This document shows positions 25,785-36,086 of a stretch of DNA of 64,000 bases, in pieces. The notes below the pieces were generated by a model. The model was not told where the DNA came from and did no database searches. It saw only the letters and a program-made list of their open reading frames with translations. Made by a program: the position numbers and the translations under genes. Position 1 is the first letter of the stretch. Each line of letters starts with the position of its first letter. Origin of the DNA: an uncultured Pelagibacteraceae bacterium (GTDB lineage Bacteria; Pseudomonadota; Alphaproteobacteria; Pelagibacterales; Pelagibacteraceae); contig CACOJM010000006.1 of assembly GCA_902627565.1 (NCBI GenBank), forward strand, positions 1-64,000, written 5' to 3'.

Positions 25785-26671
25785 GATGATGTTTTTATCA
25801 AAGGTAATAATTGGGATAGCAAAACACCACACAATATAAAAAAACAACCTAATAAGTTGTTAATTCCTAATATTTGATTTAACAAAAACCATGCAGCCAC
25901 GGTTGCAAAAACACCCTCAAGTGAAAAAATTATAGCTGCGGGAGCTGGTGTTATATTTTTTTGAGCATAAATTTGTAAAACAAAAGCAAATCCGCCCGAA
26001 AGAATTCCTGCATATAAAATTGAATCTATTTCATTTAAAATATTCTCAATTATAAATTCTTCATAAATTATTCCTATCACAAAAGAGAATATAGCTACCA
26101 ATAAAGTTTGGATTGCACCTAAAGTCAAAGGTAAATCATATTTAGTTACTATTATTCCAGTGAAAATGATATGTGTACTCCAAAATAAAGCTCCTAATAC
26201 AACTAGAGTGTCCCCAAATCTAATTGTTGCATCGTAAAAATTTGTAAGAAGATATCCACCAATTAGACACAGAACAACAGAGGGCCATACGCTCCAATGT
26301 ATTGATTTTTTTTTAAATATAAAAATAATTATTGGTACCATCGGAACATAGAAAATTGTAAAAAATGCTGCATTAGCTACATCTGTATAAAGAAGAGCTA
26401 CCTGTTGTAGTGCAGAGCCTAAAAAAAGTGATAAACCAATTAGAAAAGAGAGAATAACAAATGTTTTTAAATCTATTTTGAACTCTGACTTAAATTTTTG
26501 TACTTCAAATAACAGAGCTAAAGGAACGATTGCTAAAAATCCAACAAAAAATCTTACAGCATTAAAGGTGAATGGACCTATATCATCCATACCTGTATCT
26601 TGTGCAATAAAGGTGGTTCCCCAAATAAATGTGCACAACAGTGCACTAAATAATGAAATGGTTTTTGACAT
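25775..26671 (-). CDS. EamA/DMT family transporter
   Basis: Ten hydrophobic segments, FIWGTTFIAQ...ALLFW and second EamA repeat SLEGVFATVAAW. Confidence 0.85.
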   Translation of the reverse strand: MSKTISLFSALLCTFIWGTTFIAQDTGMDDIGPFTFNAVRFFVGFLAIVPLALLFEVQKFKSEFKIDLKTFVILSFLIGLSLFLGSALQQVALLYTDVANAAFFTIFYVPMVPIIIFIFKKKSIHWSVWPSVVLCLIGGYLLTNFYDATIRFGDTLVVLGALFWSTHIIFTGIIVTKYDLPLTLGAIQTLLVAIFSFVIGIIYEEFIIENILNEIDSILYAGILSGGFAFVLQIYAQKNITPAPAAIIFSLEGVFATVAAWFLLNQILGINNLLGCFFILCGVLLSQLLPLIKTSSQK

Positions 26672-26676
26672 AGTTC

Positions 26677-27936
26677 TTAGACTGCTAATTTATATGCAAA
26701 ATTTTTACCTAGGTTTTCTTTTAAATCATTGTTAAACCTAGCTGCCTCTGCTCCATCAATAATTCTATGATCATAAGATAATGATAAAGGTAACATTATT
26801 CTTGTCATGAATTTACCATTTAGAAAAACTTGTTTTTTTTCAGATTTACCAATTCCTAAAATCGCGACTTCTGGATAATTTATAATAGGCGTAAAAAAAG
26901 ATCCACCGATTCCACCTAAACTTGTTATTGTCATTGATCCACCAAACAATTCTTTTTTATCAATTTTAAGATTTTTACATTGATCACTTAATTTTTTTAG
27001 CTCAGAACTTATTATGTTTATATTTTTATTTTCTGCATTTCTAAGTTTTGGTACCATTAAACCGTGCGGTGTATCTACAGCTATTCCAATATGATAATAT
27101 TTTTTGACAGTCATTTTTCCCTCTTCTATTTCATCAATTGAACTATTGAAATTTGGAAATTTCTTTAATGATGCTGTCAAAGCCTTAACAATAAATGCCA
27201 AAGGTGTGATTTTTTTCCTTTCACCAGTATACATATCAGTTAGTGATTTCCTAAAATCTTCAAGCTCTGTGATATCTGCCTCATCATGGTTTGTGACATG
27301 AGGAATATTGGTCCATGAGTTCATGAGATATTTAGATGATAATTTTTTAACTCTTGGTATATCTTTAATTTCAATTTCTCCAAATTCAGAATGAGAATAT
27401 TCCTGTTTTATCTTTTCATTATTTTTAATTGAATTACTTAATGATTCATTTGATTTTGTTGCCACAAACAATTTAACATCACTCTCAATAACTCTACCTT
27501 TTCGCTCACTACCAGTAATCTGATTAATATCCACCCCAAGTTCTCTCGCAAATTTTCGAACTTTAGGACTTGCTGATGATATATTTGCTACAACACTCTG
27601 GTTAATTATATTTTGTTGATTATCTGGTTTTGTAACCTTAATTTCTCTTGATTCTTTTTTAATTATTGGTTTTTCTAGTGTCTTTTCTACTTGTTGTGAC
27701 GCGCTCTCTAAGATTAATATTAAATCACCTTCAGAAACTTTATCTCCTACTTTTACTTTTAAAGTTTTAATTTTGCCATCAAAATTAGAGGGAATTTCGA
27801 CACTAGATTTATCGCTCTCAATTGTTATTAAAGGATCATCTTTTTTCAATTTTTGACCTTCTGAAACTAAAACTTCTATCACTTCAACATCTTTAAAATC
27901 TCCAATATTAGGTACTTTTATTTTCGTTTCAGACAT
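26677..27936 (-). CDS. aceF: Pyruvate dehydrogenase E2, dihydrolipoamide acetyltransferase
   Basis: N-term lipoyl domain (IESDKSSVEIPS), PSBD SPKVRKFARELGVDINQITGSERKGRV, catalytic LSLSYDHRIIDGAEAARF. Confidence 0.95.
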   Translation of the reverse strand: MSETKIKVPNIGDFKDVEVIEVLVSEGQKLKKDDPLITIESDKSSVEIPSNFDGKIKTLKVKVGDKVSEGDLILILESASQQVEKTLEKPIIKKESREIKVTKPDNQQNIINQSVVANISSASPKVRKFARELGVDINQITGSERKGRVIESDVKLFVATKSNESLSNSIKNNEKIKQEYSHSEFGEIEIKDIPRVKKLSSKYLMNSWTNIPHVTNHDEADITELEDFRKSLTDMYTGERKKITPLAFIVKALTASLKKFPNFNSSIDEIEEGKMTVKKYYHIGIAVDTPHGLMVPKLRNAENKNINIISSELKKLSDQCKNLKIDKKELFGGSMTITSLGGIGGSFFTPIINYPEVAILGIGKSEKKQVFLNGKFMTRIMLPLSLSYDHRIIDGAEAARFNNDLKENLGKNFAYKLAV

Positions 27937-30900
27937 TATAATTTTGTAGGCATTGGTTTATCTGGGTCAATATTATATTTTTTAATAGCCTCCCTCACAT
28001 GTTTAGATGCTATAAGTTGTTCTTTAGCAAGTACACTTAATCCATAAGTTACTACATGCTCTTTATCAACTTCAAAAAAATTCCTTAAATTTTTTCTTGT
28101 ATCACTTCTTCCGAATCCATCTGTACCAAGTGAATAAAAACTTTTATCTATATAGGGTCTAATTTGATCTGAATTCATTCTCATGTAATCAGAAGCAGCT
28201 AAAATAGGTCCTTCTGTTTTGTTCAAACATTTTTCTACATAAGATTTTTTCGGTTCTTTGTCTGGATTTAGGAGATTATATCTCTCAACCTCTAAGCCAT
28301 CTCTTCTCAATTCATTAAAGCTTGTTACACTCCAAATTTCACTGTCTATTTGATATTCTTTTTGAAGAATTTCAGCACCTGCTATCATTTCTCTTAAAAT
28401 TGTTCCTGATCCCAAAAATTGAATTTTAGTTTTTTTGAACTTACTAAATTCTTTTATTTTATACATTCCTTTTAAAATTCCTTCCTCACAAGATTTATCC
28501 TTTGGCATTTCTGGATGTGGGTAATTTTCATTCATAGTTGTAATGTAGTAAAAAATATTCTCTTTTTTTTCATGCATCCTTTTTAATCCATCTCTAAAAA
28601 TTACAGCAAGTTCGTAGTGAAAAGTTGGATCATATGATACACAATTAGGAATTGTTGATGCGATAAGATGACTATGACCATCTTGGTGTTGTAAGCCTTC
28701 TCCTGCTAAAGTCGTTCTTCCGGCAGTGGCACCAATTAAAAATCCTCTCGACTGACTGTCTGCACCTGCCCATGCTAAATCTCCAATCCTTTGAAATCCA
28801 AACATTGAGTAAAAAAGATAAATAGGTATCATCTCAATATCATGGTTTGTATATGAGGTTCCTGCTGCAATCCAAGAAGACATTGCTCCAGCCTCTGTTA
28901 TTCCCTCTTCTAAAACTTGTCCACTTTTTTCCTCTCTATATGAACTTAATTGCGCAGAGTCTTCAGGTTCATATTTTTGTCCTTCATAAGCATATATTCC
29001 AACTTTTTGAAAAAAACCTTCCATACCAAACGTCCTAGCTTCATCCGGAATAATAGGTACCAATCTAGATGCAACATTTTTGTCCCTTAAAAGATTTGTT
29101 AACATCCTTACCAAAGCCATAGTGGTAGACATTTCTTTTTTCCCTGTTGAAACTTTCATATTGTCAAAAATATCTTTTGGAGGAACCTTAATTGGTTTTG
29201 CATAAGTTGTTCTCTCTGGAATGAAACCCCCCAATTGAAGTCTTCTTTCTTTAATATATTTTATTTCAGGTGAATTTTGATCAGGTTTATAATATTCAAC
29301 ATTTCTAACTTGATCATCTGTCAAAGGTACATCAAATCTGTCTCTATAGTACATTAAATCATCAACATCTAATTTCTTAGTTTGATGTGTGGTATTCACA
29401 CTTTCTCCGCTTTTTCCCATTCCATAACCTTTTATAGTCTTAGCAATTACAACAGTTGGACTTCCAATATTTTTGGCTGCCTTGTCGTATGCAGCAAAAA
29501 CTTTATGAGGATCATGACCACCTCTATTTAATCTCCAAATATCTTTGTCTGAAAGGCTAGAAACTAATTCTTTAGTTTCTGGATATTTTCCAAAAAATTT
29601 TTCTCTAACATAGGCTCCATCTCTTGCTTTCATCGCTTGATATTCGCCATCTACTGTTTCATTCATTGTTTTCACTAAATGACCTGTCTTATCATTTGCT
29701 AACAACTGATCCCAATAAGAACCCCATATTACTTTTATAACATTCCAGCCTGCTCCTCTAAAAATTCCTTCTAATTCTTGAATAATTTTTCCATTACCTC
29801 GAACAGGTCCATCTAGTCTTTGGAGATTGCAATTTACAACAAATATTAAATTATCTAATTTTTCCCTAGCAGCTAAACCTATTGCACCCAATGATTCTGG
29901 TTCATCCATTTCTCCATCACCTAAAAATGCCCATACTTTACGACCTTCGTCTTTTATCAAGCCTCTGTTTATTAGATACTTCATGTATCTAGCTTGATAA
30001 ATTGCCAACATTGGACCTAGCCCCATCGAAACAGTTGGAAACTGCCAAAATTTTGGCATTAACCAAGGATGTGGATATGATGACAAACCACCAGGATTGA
30101 CTTCTTGTCTGAAGCTATCCAATTGTTTTTCATTCAATCTACCTTCAAGAAATGCTCTTGCATACATACCTGGAGCACTGTGGCCTTGAAAATAAACTAA
30201 ATCACCCCCAAATTTATTATTCTTAGCTCTCCAAAAGTGGTTCATGCCAACATCGTAAAGAGTTGCTGCTGATGCAAATGTTCCAATATGACCACCTAGC
30301 TCAGGAAATTTTTTATTAGCTCTCACGACCATTGCTGCAGCATTCCATCTAATTAATGATCTTATTCTTCTCTCTATATTTTGATCACCATTAGATTTCC
30401 TCTCTTCACTTACTGGGATCGTATTAATGTATGGTGTATTTTGTGTATAAGGTATGTTAGCTCCTTCCATGTATGCTTTGTTGATCAATTCTTTAATCAG
30501 ATAGTGAGCTCTTTGATTTCCATCTTTTTTAATGACATCGGATAGAGAGTCTAACCACTCGCTTGTTTCTAACGGATCTATATCTCCTTCATTTACAACC
30601 TGAATTATTTTTGCTTTTTCTTTTTTAATATTTTGTATTGATACTTTTTTTTCTTCATTTATTTTTAAGGAATTTTCAGCTTCTTGAATTAAATTTTCAG
30701 TAATTCTTGGTACATCATCTGAAGATGAAATTTTTTGATTAGAACTTAATATATTTAGTATTAAATCTCCTTTCGAAACTTTATCTCCAACTTTTACTTT
30801 AATAGACTCTATTTTGCCTGAAAAAATTGATGGAATTTCGACACTTGATTTGTCACTCTCTATAGTAACAACTGGGTCGTCTTTTTTAATTTCTTGCCCC

Positions 30901-30974
30901 TCTTCAACAAGTAATTCAATTACCTCAACATTTTCAAAATCACCTATGTCAGGAACTAATAATTTTTCAGTCAT
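27936..30974 (-). CDS. aceE: Pyruvate dehydrogenase E1 (homodimeric AceE type) with an N-terminal lipoyl domain
   Basis: N-term LVPDIGDFENVEVIELLVEEGQ...IESDKSSVEIPS lipoyl domain; then AceE (ETSEWLDSL, GDGEMDEPESLGAIGLAAREKLDNL). Confidence 0.94.
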   Translation of the reverse strand: MTEKLLVPDIGDFENVEVIELLVEEGQEIKKDDPVVTIESDKSSVEIPSIFSGKIESIKVKVGDKVSKGDLILNILSSNQKISSSDDVPRITENLIQEAENSLKINEEKKVSIQNIKKEKAKIIQVVNEGDIDPLETSEWLDSLSDVIKKDGNQRAHYLIKELINKAYMEGANIPYTQNTPYINTIPVSEERKSNGDQNIERRIRSLIRWNAAAMVVRANKKFPELGGHIGTFASAATLYDVGMNHFWRAKNNKFGGDLVYFQGHSAPGMYARAFLEGRLNEKQLDSFRQEVNPGGLSSYPHPWLMPKFWQFPTVSMGLGPMLAIYQARYMKYLINRGLIKDEGRKVWAFLGDGEMDEPESLGAIGLAAREKLDNLIFVVNCNLQRLDGPVRGNGKIIQELEGIFRGAGWNVIKVIWGSYWDQLLANDKTGHLVKTMNETVDGEYQAMKARDGAYVREKFFGKYPETKELVSSLSDKDIWRLNRGGHDPHKVFAAYDKAAKNIGSPTVVIAKTIKGYGMGKSGESVNTTHQTKKLDVDDLMYYRDRFDVPLTDDQVRNVEYYKPDQNSPEIKYIKERRLQLGGFIPERTTYAKPIKVPPKDIFDNMKVSTGKKEMSTTMALVRMLTNLLRDKNVASRLVPIIPDEARTFGMEGFFQKVGIYAYEGQKYEPEDSAQLSSYREEKSGQVLEEGITEAGAMSSWIAAGTSYTNHDIEMIPIYLFYSMFGFQRIGDLAWAGADSQSRGFLIGATAGRTTLAGEGLQHQDGHSHLIASTIPNCVSYDPTFHYELAVIFRDGLKRMHEKKENIFYYITTMNENYPHPEMPKDKSCEEGILKGMYKIKEFSKFKKTKIQFLGSGTILREMIAGAEILQKEYQIDSEIWSVTSFNELRRDGLEVERYNLLNPDKEPKKSYVEKCLNKTEGPILAASDYMRMNSDQIRPYIDKSFYSLGTDGFGRSDTRKNLRNFFEVDKEHVVTYGLSVLAKEQLIASKHVREAIKKYNIDPDKPMPTKL

Positions 30975-31071
30975 TTTTTTTATGTCTTATACATCATAAA
31001 AATATAGTTAATTGCAAATCTTAACACATTCTGTTCAATTTTTTGACACTCTTTGTGTATATGCTTCAAAA

Positions 31072-31188
31072 ATGATTAAAAAGTTATTAAAAATACTTAT
31101 TCAACCAAAAGTTAGCACTTATATAGATGCAAAAATATGGATTCAGAAAATTTTATTAGAGGAGAAATATGGAAAAATTAATTCTTAA
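31072..31188 (+). CDS. Possible 38-aa small ORF MIKKLLKILIQPKVSTYIDAKIWIQKILLEEKYGKINS
   Basis: Uninterrupted ATG-TAA frame in an otherwise unexplained intergenic gap, overlapping the atoB 3' end; not in the ORF track. Confidence 0.25.
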   Translation: MIKKLLKILIQPKVSTYIDAKIWIQKILLEEKYGKINS

Positions 31189-32392
31189 TTCTCTCAACAC
31201 ATAAAGCTATGCCCATACCACCACCTATACAGAGTGTTGCACAACCTTTATCTTTTTTTTGTTTATTCATTTCATGAATGAGTGTTACGAGTATTCTTGC
31301 TCCAGAAGCACCAATAGGATGACCAAGAGCTATGGCTCCACCATTAACGTTAACTTTTCTTTGATCAATACCTAATTCACGAATCACTGCAATACTTTGA
31401 GCTGCAAAAGCCTCATTAATTTCAAATAAATCAATTTCATCTAAACTCCAATTTGCTTTTTTAATAGCTTTGCGAACTGCATCTATAGGTCCTAAGCCCA
31501 TCAAAGAAGGGTCTACTCCAACCGATGCCCATGATACTATTTTGGCTAATGGATCAATTGATCTTTTTTCTGCTTCATCTAAAGTTGTTAATAGCAATGC
31601 TGCAGCACCATCATTTATTCCAGATGAATTTCCAGGTGTGACAGTTCCATTTTCTTTAAAAACTGTTTTTAATTTTTTTAAATCAGCCATTTCTAAAGCT
31701 ACTCTTGGATGCTCATCCTGAGCTAAACAAATACCATCATGATTTACTTTAATTATTTCATCATTAAATTTATTATTATTAATAGCTACTTCAGTTTTTT
31801 TTTGAGAAATTAATGCAAATTCATCTTGTTCTTGCCTTGATATATCAAATTTTTTAGCAACATTTTCTGCAGTCACTCCCATATGATATTTATTAAATGC
31901 ATCTATTAATCCATCATTAACCATTGTATCAAGTAATTCATCTTCTGAGATTTTTTTTTTATCTCTGTAAAAAATTGAATGGGGAGCTAAAGACATATTT
32001 TCTTGACCTCCTGAAATTATATTTGTTGCTTCTCCTAACCTTATTGATTGGTAACCTAATATCACTGCTCTCAAACCAGACCCACAAACTTGATTGATTA
32101 TATAAGCAGGCTTTGTAAATGGTATACCAGCATTAAATGAAGCTTGTCGTGCTGGGTTTTGTCCTGCGCCTGCGGTTAATACTTGGCCCATAATTACTTC
32201 ATCGATCTCCTCTTTGCTTAATTTAGACTTTTTTAAAACTTCTTTTATAACAATAGTTCCAAGTTGATCAGATCTAATTTCTTTTAATGTTCCTTTATAA
32301 GCACCTATTGGTGTTCTAATTGCACTTGCAATAACTACTTCTTTCGATTTATTAGTCATAAATTTTAAATTTATCTTATCGTTAAAATACAC
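31178..32392 (-). CDS. atoB: Acetyl-CoA acetyltransferase (thiolase); likely true start at MTNKSKEV (near 32359)
   Basis: VVIASAIRTPIGAYKGTLK; INQVCGSGLRAV; GHPIGASGARI; CIGGGMGIA. Confidence 0.93.
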   Translation of the reverse strand: MYFNDKINLKFMTNKSKEVVIASAIRTPIGAYKGTLKEIRSDQLGTIVIKEVLKKSKLSKEEIDEVIMGQVLTAGAGQNPARQASFNAGIPFTKPAYIINQVCGSGLRAVILGYQSIRLGEATNIISGGQENMSLAPHSIFYRDKKKISEDELLDTMVNDGLIDAFNKYHMGVTAENVAKKFDISRQEQDEFALISQKKTEVAINNNKFNDEIIKVNHDGICLAQDEHPRVALEMADLKKLKTVFKENGTVTPGNSSGINDGAAALLLTTLDEAEKRSIDPLAKIVSWASVGVDPSLMGLGPIDAVRKAIKKANWSLDEIDLFEINEAFAAQSIAVIRELGIDQRKVNVNGGAIALGHPIGASGARILVTLIHEMNKQKKDKGCATLCIGGGMGIALCVERIKN

Positions 32393-32433
32393 TAAAAATT
32401 AATATACAATAGTTAAATAAAAAAACTAATAAT

Positions 32434-32510
32434 GCGCCTGTAGCTCAATTGGATAGAGCGCTTGGCTACGGACCAGGAGGTTCTGGGTTCGACTCCTAGC
32501 AGGCGCACCA
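32434..32510 (+). tRNA. tRNA-Arg (anticodon ACG), CCA encoded
   Basis: GCGCCTGTAGCTCAATTGGATAGAGCGCTTGGCTACGGACCAGGAGGTTCTGGGTTCGACTCCTAGCAGGCGCACCA. Confidence 0.96.
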
Positions 32511-32525
32511 TAATAAAGTTTTAAT

Positions 32526-32624
32526 ATGTTTAAATGGTTAATTAATATATCACTTCAAATGTCAGTAATATATTTCTTTATTATAATCTTTATTATTCTA
32601 ATATTTTTAACTCTGATATTATAA
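32526..32624 (+). CDS. Possible 32-aa hydrophobic peptide MFKWLINISLQMSVIYFFIIIFIILIFLTLIL
   Basis: Intact small ORF between tRNA-Arg and the thioesterase; single predicted TM; not in the ORF track. Confidence 0.25.
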   Translation: MFKWLINISLQMSVIYFFIIIFIILIFLTLIL

Positions 32625-32630
32625 AAAATT

Positions 32631-33056
32631 ATGTCAAAAAAATTTGAGCAAATTAGTTTAAAATCTGGTTTTATGAAACATAATGGTGGTGTTTTATTTA
32701 GAAGTATATCTGACACAGAATATGAATTTAAATCAACTATTGAAAAAAACCACTTAAACGCTGCAGGTATTACTCACGGAGGATATTTATCAGCTTTGAT
32801 AGATGCTGGAGCAGGTACAGCTGCTCATAGATCAGCAGAAAATGCTCCCTGTGTTACTATTTCATTAGATCTAAAATTTATTGGAATATCCAAAGTAGGG
32901 GATGAAATTATCGGTCATGTAAAAATTTTAAAAAAAACTAAAACTTTAGTATTTTTATTTTGTGAGTTGATATGTAACAATAAAATAATTACGTCAGCAT
33001 CGGGTGTCTGGAAAATATTAAAAGTTAAACCTTCAGATTTAGGTCCTGGTGGTTAA
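32631..33056 (+). CDS. PaaI-family hotdog thioesterase
   Basis: NHLNAAGITHGGYLSALIDAGAGTAAHR hotdog signature. Confidence 0.85.
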   Translation: MSKKFEQISLKSGFMKHNGGVLFRSISDTEYEFKSTIEKNHLNAAGITHGGYLSALIDAGAGTAAHRSAENAPCVTISLDLKFIGISKVGDEIIGHVKILKKTKTLVFLFCELICNNKIITSASGVWKILKVKPSDLGPGG

Positions 33057-33198
33057 ATTTATTATTTGTGGTAAACTAACTAAATAATTTAAAAATGAGA
33101 ACTTTTTACCTTACGATTCGGTCATGTTTTAGTCTATGTTTGTTCTTAAACCATAACTATATCTGGTAGGTTATAAATAATACATACCAAAGATTGAA

Positions 33199-35679
33199 AT
33201 GACTAAAAAAAAAATAACTGCAGTTCTTGGTCCCACCAATACAGGTAAAACTCATCTTGCAATTGAGACAATGTTATCTTTCGACAGTGGGATGATAGGC
33301 TTCCCATTAAGATTATTAGCTCGAGAAGTCTATGACAAAGTAGTCCTTAAAACTAGTTTAAATAAAGTTGCACTTATTACTGGCGAGGAAAAAATCATTC
33401 CTACAGATGCCAAATATTTTCTTTGCACAGTAGAGTCTATGCCAATTGATAAAGAATTAGATTTTGTAGCAATAGATGAAATACAAATGTGTTCTGACCA
33501 TGAAAGAGGACATATTTTTACTGATAGATTATTGAATTTAAGAGGAAATAGATTAACAATGTTAATGGGTTCTAATACTATTAAAAATATCATTTCAAAA
33601 TTAGATGATGATGTAGAATTTATTAATAGAGAAAGACTATCTAAATTATCTTATTCAGGTCATAAAAAAATATCAAGAATAGTTAGAAAAACAGCAATAA
33701 TTGCATTTTCAGCAGAAGAAGTTTACGCGATAGCAGAATTAATTCGAAGACAAAAAGGCGGTGCAGCAATTGTAATGGGATCTTTAAGTCCAAAAACAAG
33801 AAATGCCCAAGTTGAATTATATCAATCTGGAGATGTTGATTTTCTTGTAGCTACAGACGCGATCGGTATGGGTATTAATATGGACTTAGATCATGTTTAT
33901 TTTTCAAATCTAAAAAAATTTGATGGAAAAAAATTAAGACGATTAAATTTATCAGAAATTGGACAAATTGCCGGAAGAGCAGGACGATACTTGAATGATG
34001 GCAGTTTTGGTATTACAGGACAATGTAAAGAAATAAATGCCGAAGAAGTTGATTCACTCGAAAATCATAAATTTGAGGAGATACAATCATTATTTTGGAG
34101 GAACTCAAATCTTAACTTTACTAATTCCTCAGCGCTAATAAGATCTTTAGATGAAAAACCTTATAAAAATTGGCTTAGAAAAATTAGTGAATGTGAGGAT
34201 GAAAAAGCACTTAAATTTTTTTTGAAAGACAAAAATTTTGAAAATACAGAATTAAATGAGGAAAAATTATTACTTTTATGGGAATGTTGTCAAATACCTG
34301 ATTTTGTAAAAAAAACATATGGAAATCATTATGAAGTTATTAGCAACGTCTTTAATTTTTTAAATAGTAAAAAAGGCAAAATTACAGATGATTTTATGCG
34401 TCTTCAGTTAATGAAATTAGATAAATTAGAGGGAAATGTAGATTCTTTATCAAATAGAATTGCAAATGTAAGAACTTGGTCATATGTTTCAAATAAAAAT
34501 AATTGGACAGAAAACCAAAATTACTGGATTGAAAAAACAAAATTATTAGAAGATAAACTTTCAGATAGACTTCATGAAGAACTTACTAAAACATTTATTG
34601 ATAAAAGAGCAAGTGTACTTGCCAGAGGTTTAAAACAAGACATGGAATTCGATACAAAAATTTTGGAAAATAATGACGTAATGATAGACAATCAATTTAT
34701 AGGTAAAATAAATGGTCTAAAATTAGAATTAGATTTAAAAAAGGGGGCTCTCGAAACAGATATTAAATCCTTAAAGAAAGCTGCTAGGCAAACTGTTGGG
34801 CCAGAGTTAGAAAAGAGAATTCAAATGATAATTGATACTAGTTTAATTGAATTAAGTAATGATTTTAAAATTTATTGGAATAAATCTGTTATTGGTAAAT
34901 TAACATCTGGTAAAGACTATTTAAATCCTAATATTGAATTAATTGTAGATGATATTTTAGAACATAATCAAAAACAGAAATTAATAAGTTTTATGGAAAA
35001 ATGGCTAAAAAATAAAATTGATACAGTTCTAAAAAGTCTAGTTGATTTGAAAAATATCAAGGAAAGAAATTCATCAGTCAAAGCTTTAGCTTTTCAACTA
35101 TATGAGAATAACGGTGTGCTTAAAAGAGAACAGGTTAAAGAATATTTAAAAAATCTTGCACAAAATGAGAGAAAAATTCTAAGAGATCTTGGAGTAAAAT
35201 TTGGCAGATATCATATTTTTCTATACAAGTTAATTAAGCCTGAGGCCGTTTCTTTGAGAACATTACTTTGGAAAAATTATCATCAAAAATATTTTGACCT
35301 AAAACCACCTACATTTGGATTAAATTTTATAGAAGATAAGAATGTAAAAAATAAAAATTTCATGCTTCTTTGTGGATTTGAAAAGTTTAATAATTATTTT
35401 GTAAGAATTGATATTTTAGAGAGACTATTTATTCAAATAATCAACTCTAACATAGATGGAAAAAAAGAAATAAAATTAACGCCAGAAATGTTAAATTTAT
35501 TAGGTTGTAACAAAGAAAATTTTAAAAAACTTATAAAAAATATGGGATACAAAATACTAGAGAAAAATAATGAAGTCTTTTTTAAATATATGCCTGATAA
35601 AAAACTTAAGAAAATTATTATTAAAAAAAATAAAAAAGAAAACCCTTTTGTTATTTTAAAAAATCTTAATCTAAACTAA
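33199..35679 (+). CDS. SUV3-like RNA/DNA helicase (alphaproteobacterial/mitochondrial type)
   Basis: VLGPTNTGKTHLAIETML Walker A; DEIQM; ATDAIGMGINMDLDHVYFS; QIAGRAGRY. Confidence 0.92.
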   Translation: MTKKKITAVLGPTNTGKTHLAIETMLSFDSGMIGFPLRLLAREVYDKVVLKTSLNKVALITGEEKIIPTDAKYFLCTVESMPIDKELDFVAIDEIQMCSDHERGHIFTDRLLNLRGNRLTMLMGSNTIKNIISKLDDDVEFINRERLSKLSYSGHKKISRIVRKTAIIAFSAEEVYAIAELIRRQKGGAAIVMGSLSPKTRNAQVELYQSGDVDFLVATDAIGMGINMDLDHVYFSNLKKFDGKKLRRLNLSEIGQIAGRAGRYLNDGSFGITGQCKEINAEEVDSLENHKFEEIQSLFWRNSNLNFTNSSALIRSLDEKPYKNWLRKISECEDEKALKFFLKDKNFENTELNEEKLLLLWECCQIPDFVKKTYGNHYEVISNVFNFLNSKKGKITDDFMRLQLMKLDKLEGNVDSLSNRIANVRTWSYVSNKNNWTENQNYWIEKTKLLEDKLSDRLHEELTKTFIDKRASVLARGLKQDMEFDTKILENNDVMIDNQFIGKINGLKLELDLKKGALETDIKSLKKAARQTVGPELEKRIQMIIDTSLIELSNDFKIYWNKSVIGKLTSGKDYLNPNIELIVDDILEHNQKQKLISFMEKWLKNKIDTVLKSLVDLKNIKERNSSVKALAFQLYENNGVLKREQVKEYLKNLAQNERKILRDLGVKFGRYHIFLYKLIKPEAVSLRTLLWKNYHQKYFDLKPPTFGLNFIEDKNVKNKNFMLLCGFEKFNNYFVRIDILERLFIQIINSNIDGKKEIKLTPEMLNLLGCNKENFKKLIKNMGYKILEKNNEVFFKYMPDKKLKKIIIKKNKKENPFVILKNLNLN

Positions 35680-35684
35680 AAAAA

Positions 35685-36086
35685 ATGTTTTTTAAAAAAA
35701 ATGATAATAACGATTTAATTGATGTTTGTGCACTTTTAATACATGCTGCCAAAATTGATGAGAATTATTCAGAAAAAGAGGAGAAAATCATAAAGCAAAC
35801 ACTCCAATTAATCGGTGCAAAAAAAGAAAAACTTGAAGAAATAATTAAAAATGCAAAAAGAATTGAAAATGACTCAAATCAAATTCTTTACTTTACTAAA
35901 AAAGTAAAAGATATGAATAATGAAAATAAAATTCAAATTATTGAGGCATTATGGAAAATTATTTATTCAAATAATGAGGCTGATATATATGAAACAAACT
36001 TGATGAGAAGACTTGCTGGACTATTGTATATTGACAATAAAATAATGGGAGATATTAAAGAAAAAATTCGTAAGGAAAACTCATAA
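35685..36086 (+). CDS. TerB-like domain protein
   Basis: Helical, [24 protein letters not shown]...[30 protein letters not shown]. Confidence 0.8.
   Translation: MFFKKNDNNDLIDVCALLIHAAKIDENYSEKEEKIIKQTLQLIGAKKEKLEEIIKNAKRIENDSNQILYFTKKVKDMNNENKIQIIEALWKIIYSNNEADIYETNLMRRLAGLLYIDNKIMGDIKEKIRKENS

Noticed and set aside
35685-36086. Tellurite resistance operon from the TerB-like gene
   Set aside because: Isolated TerB fold only; no terC/terD/terZ neighbours.
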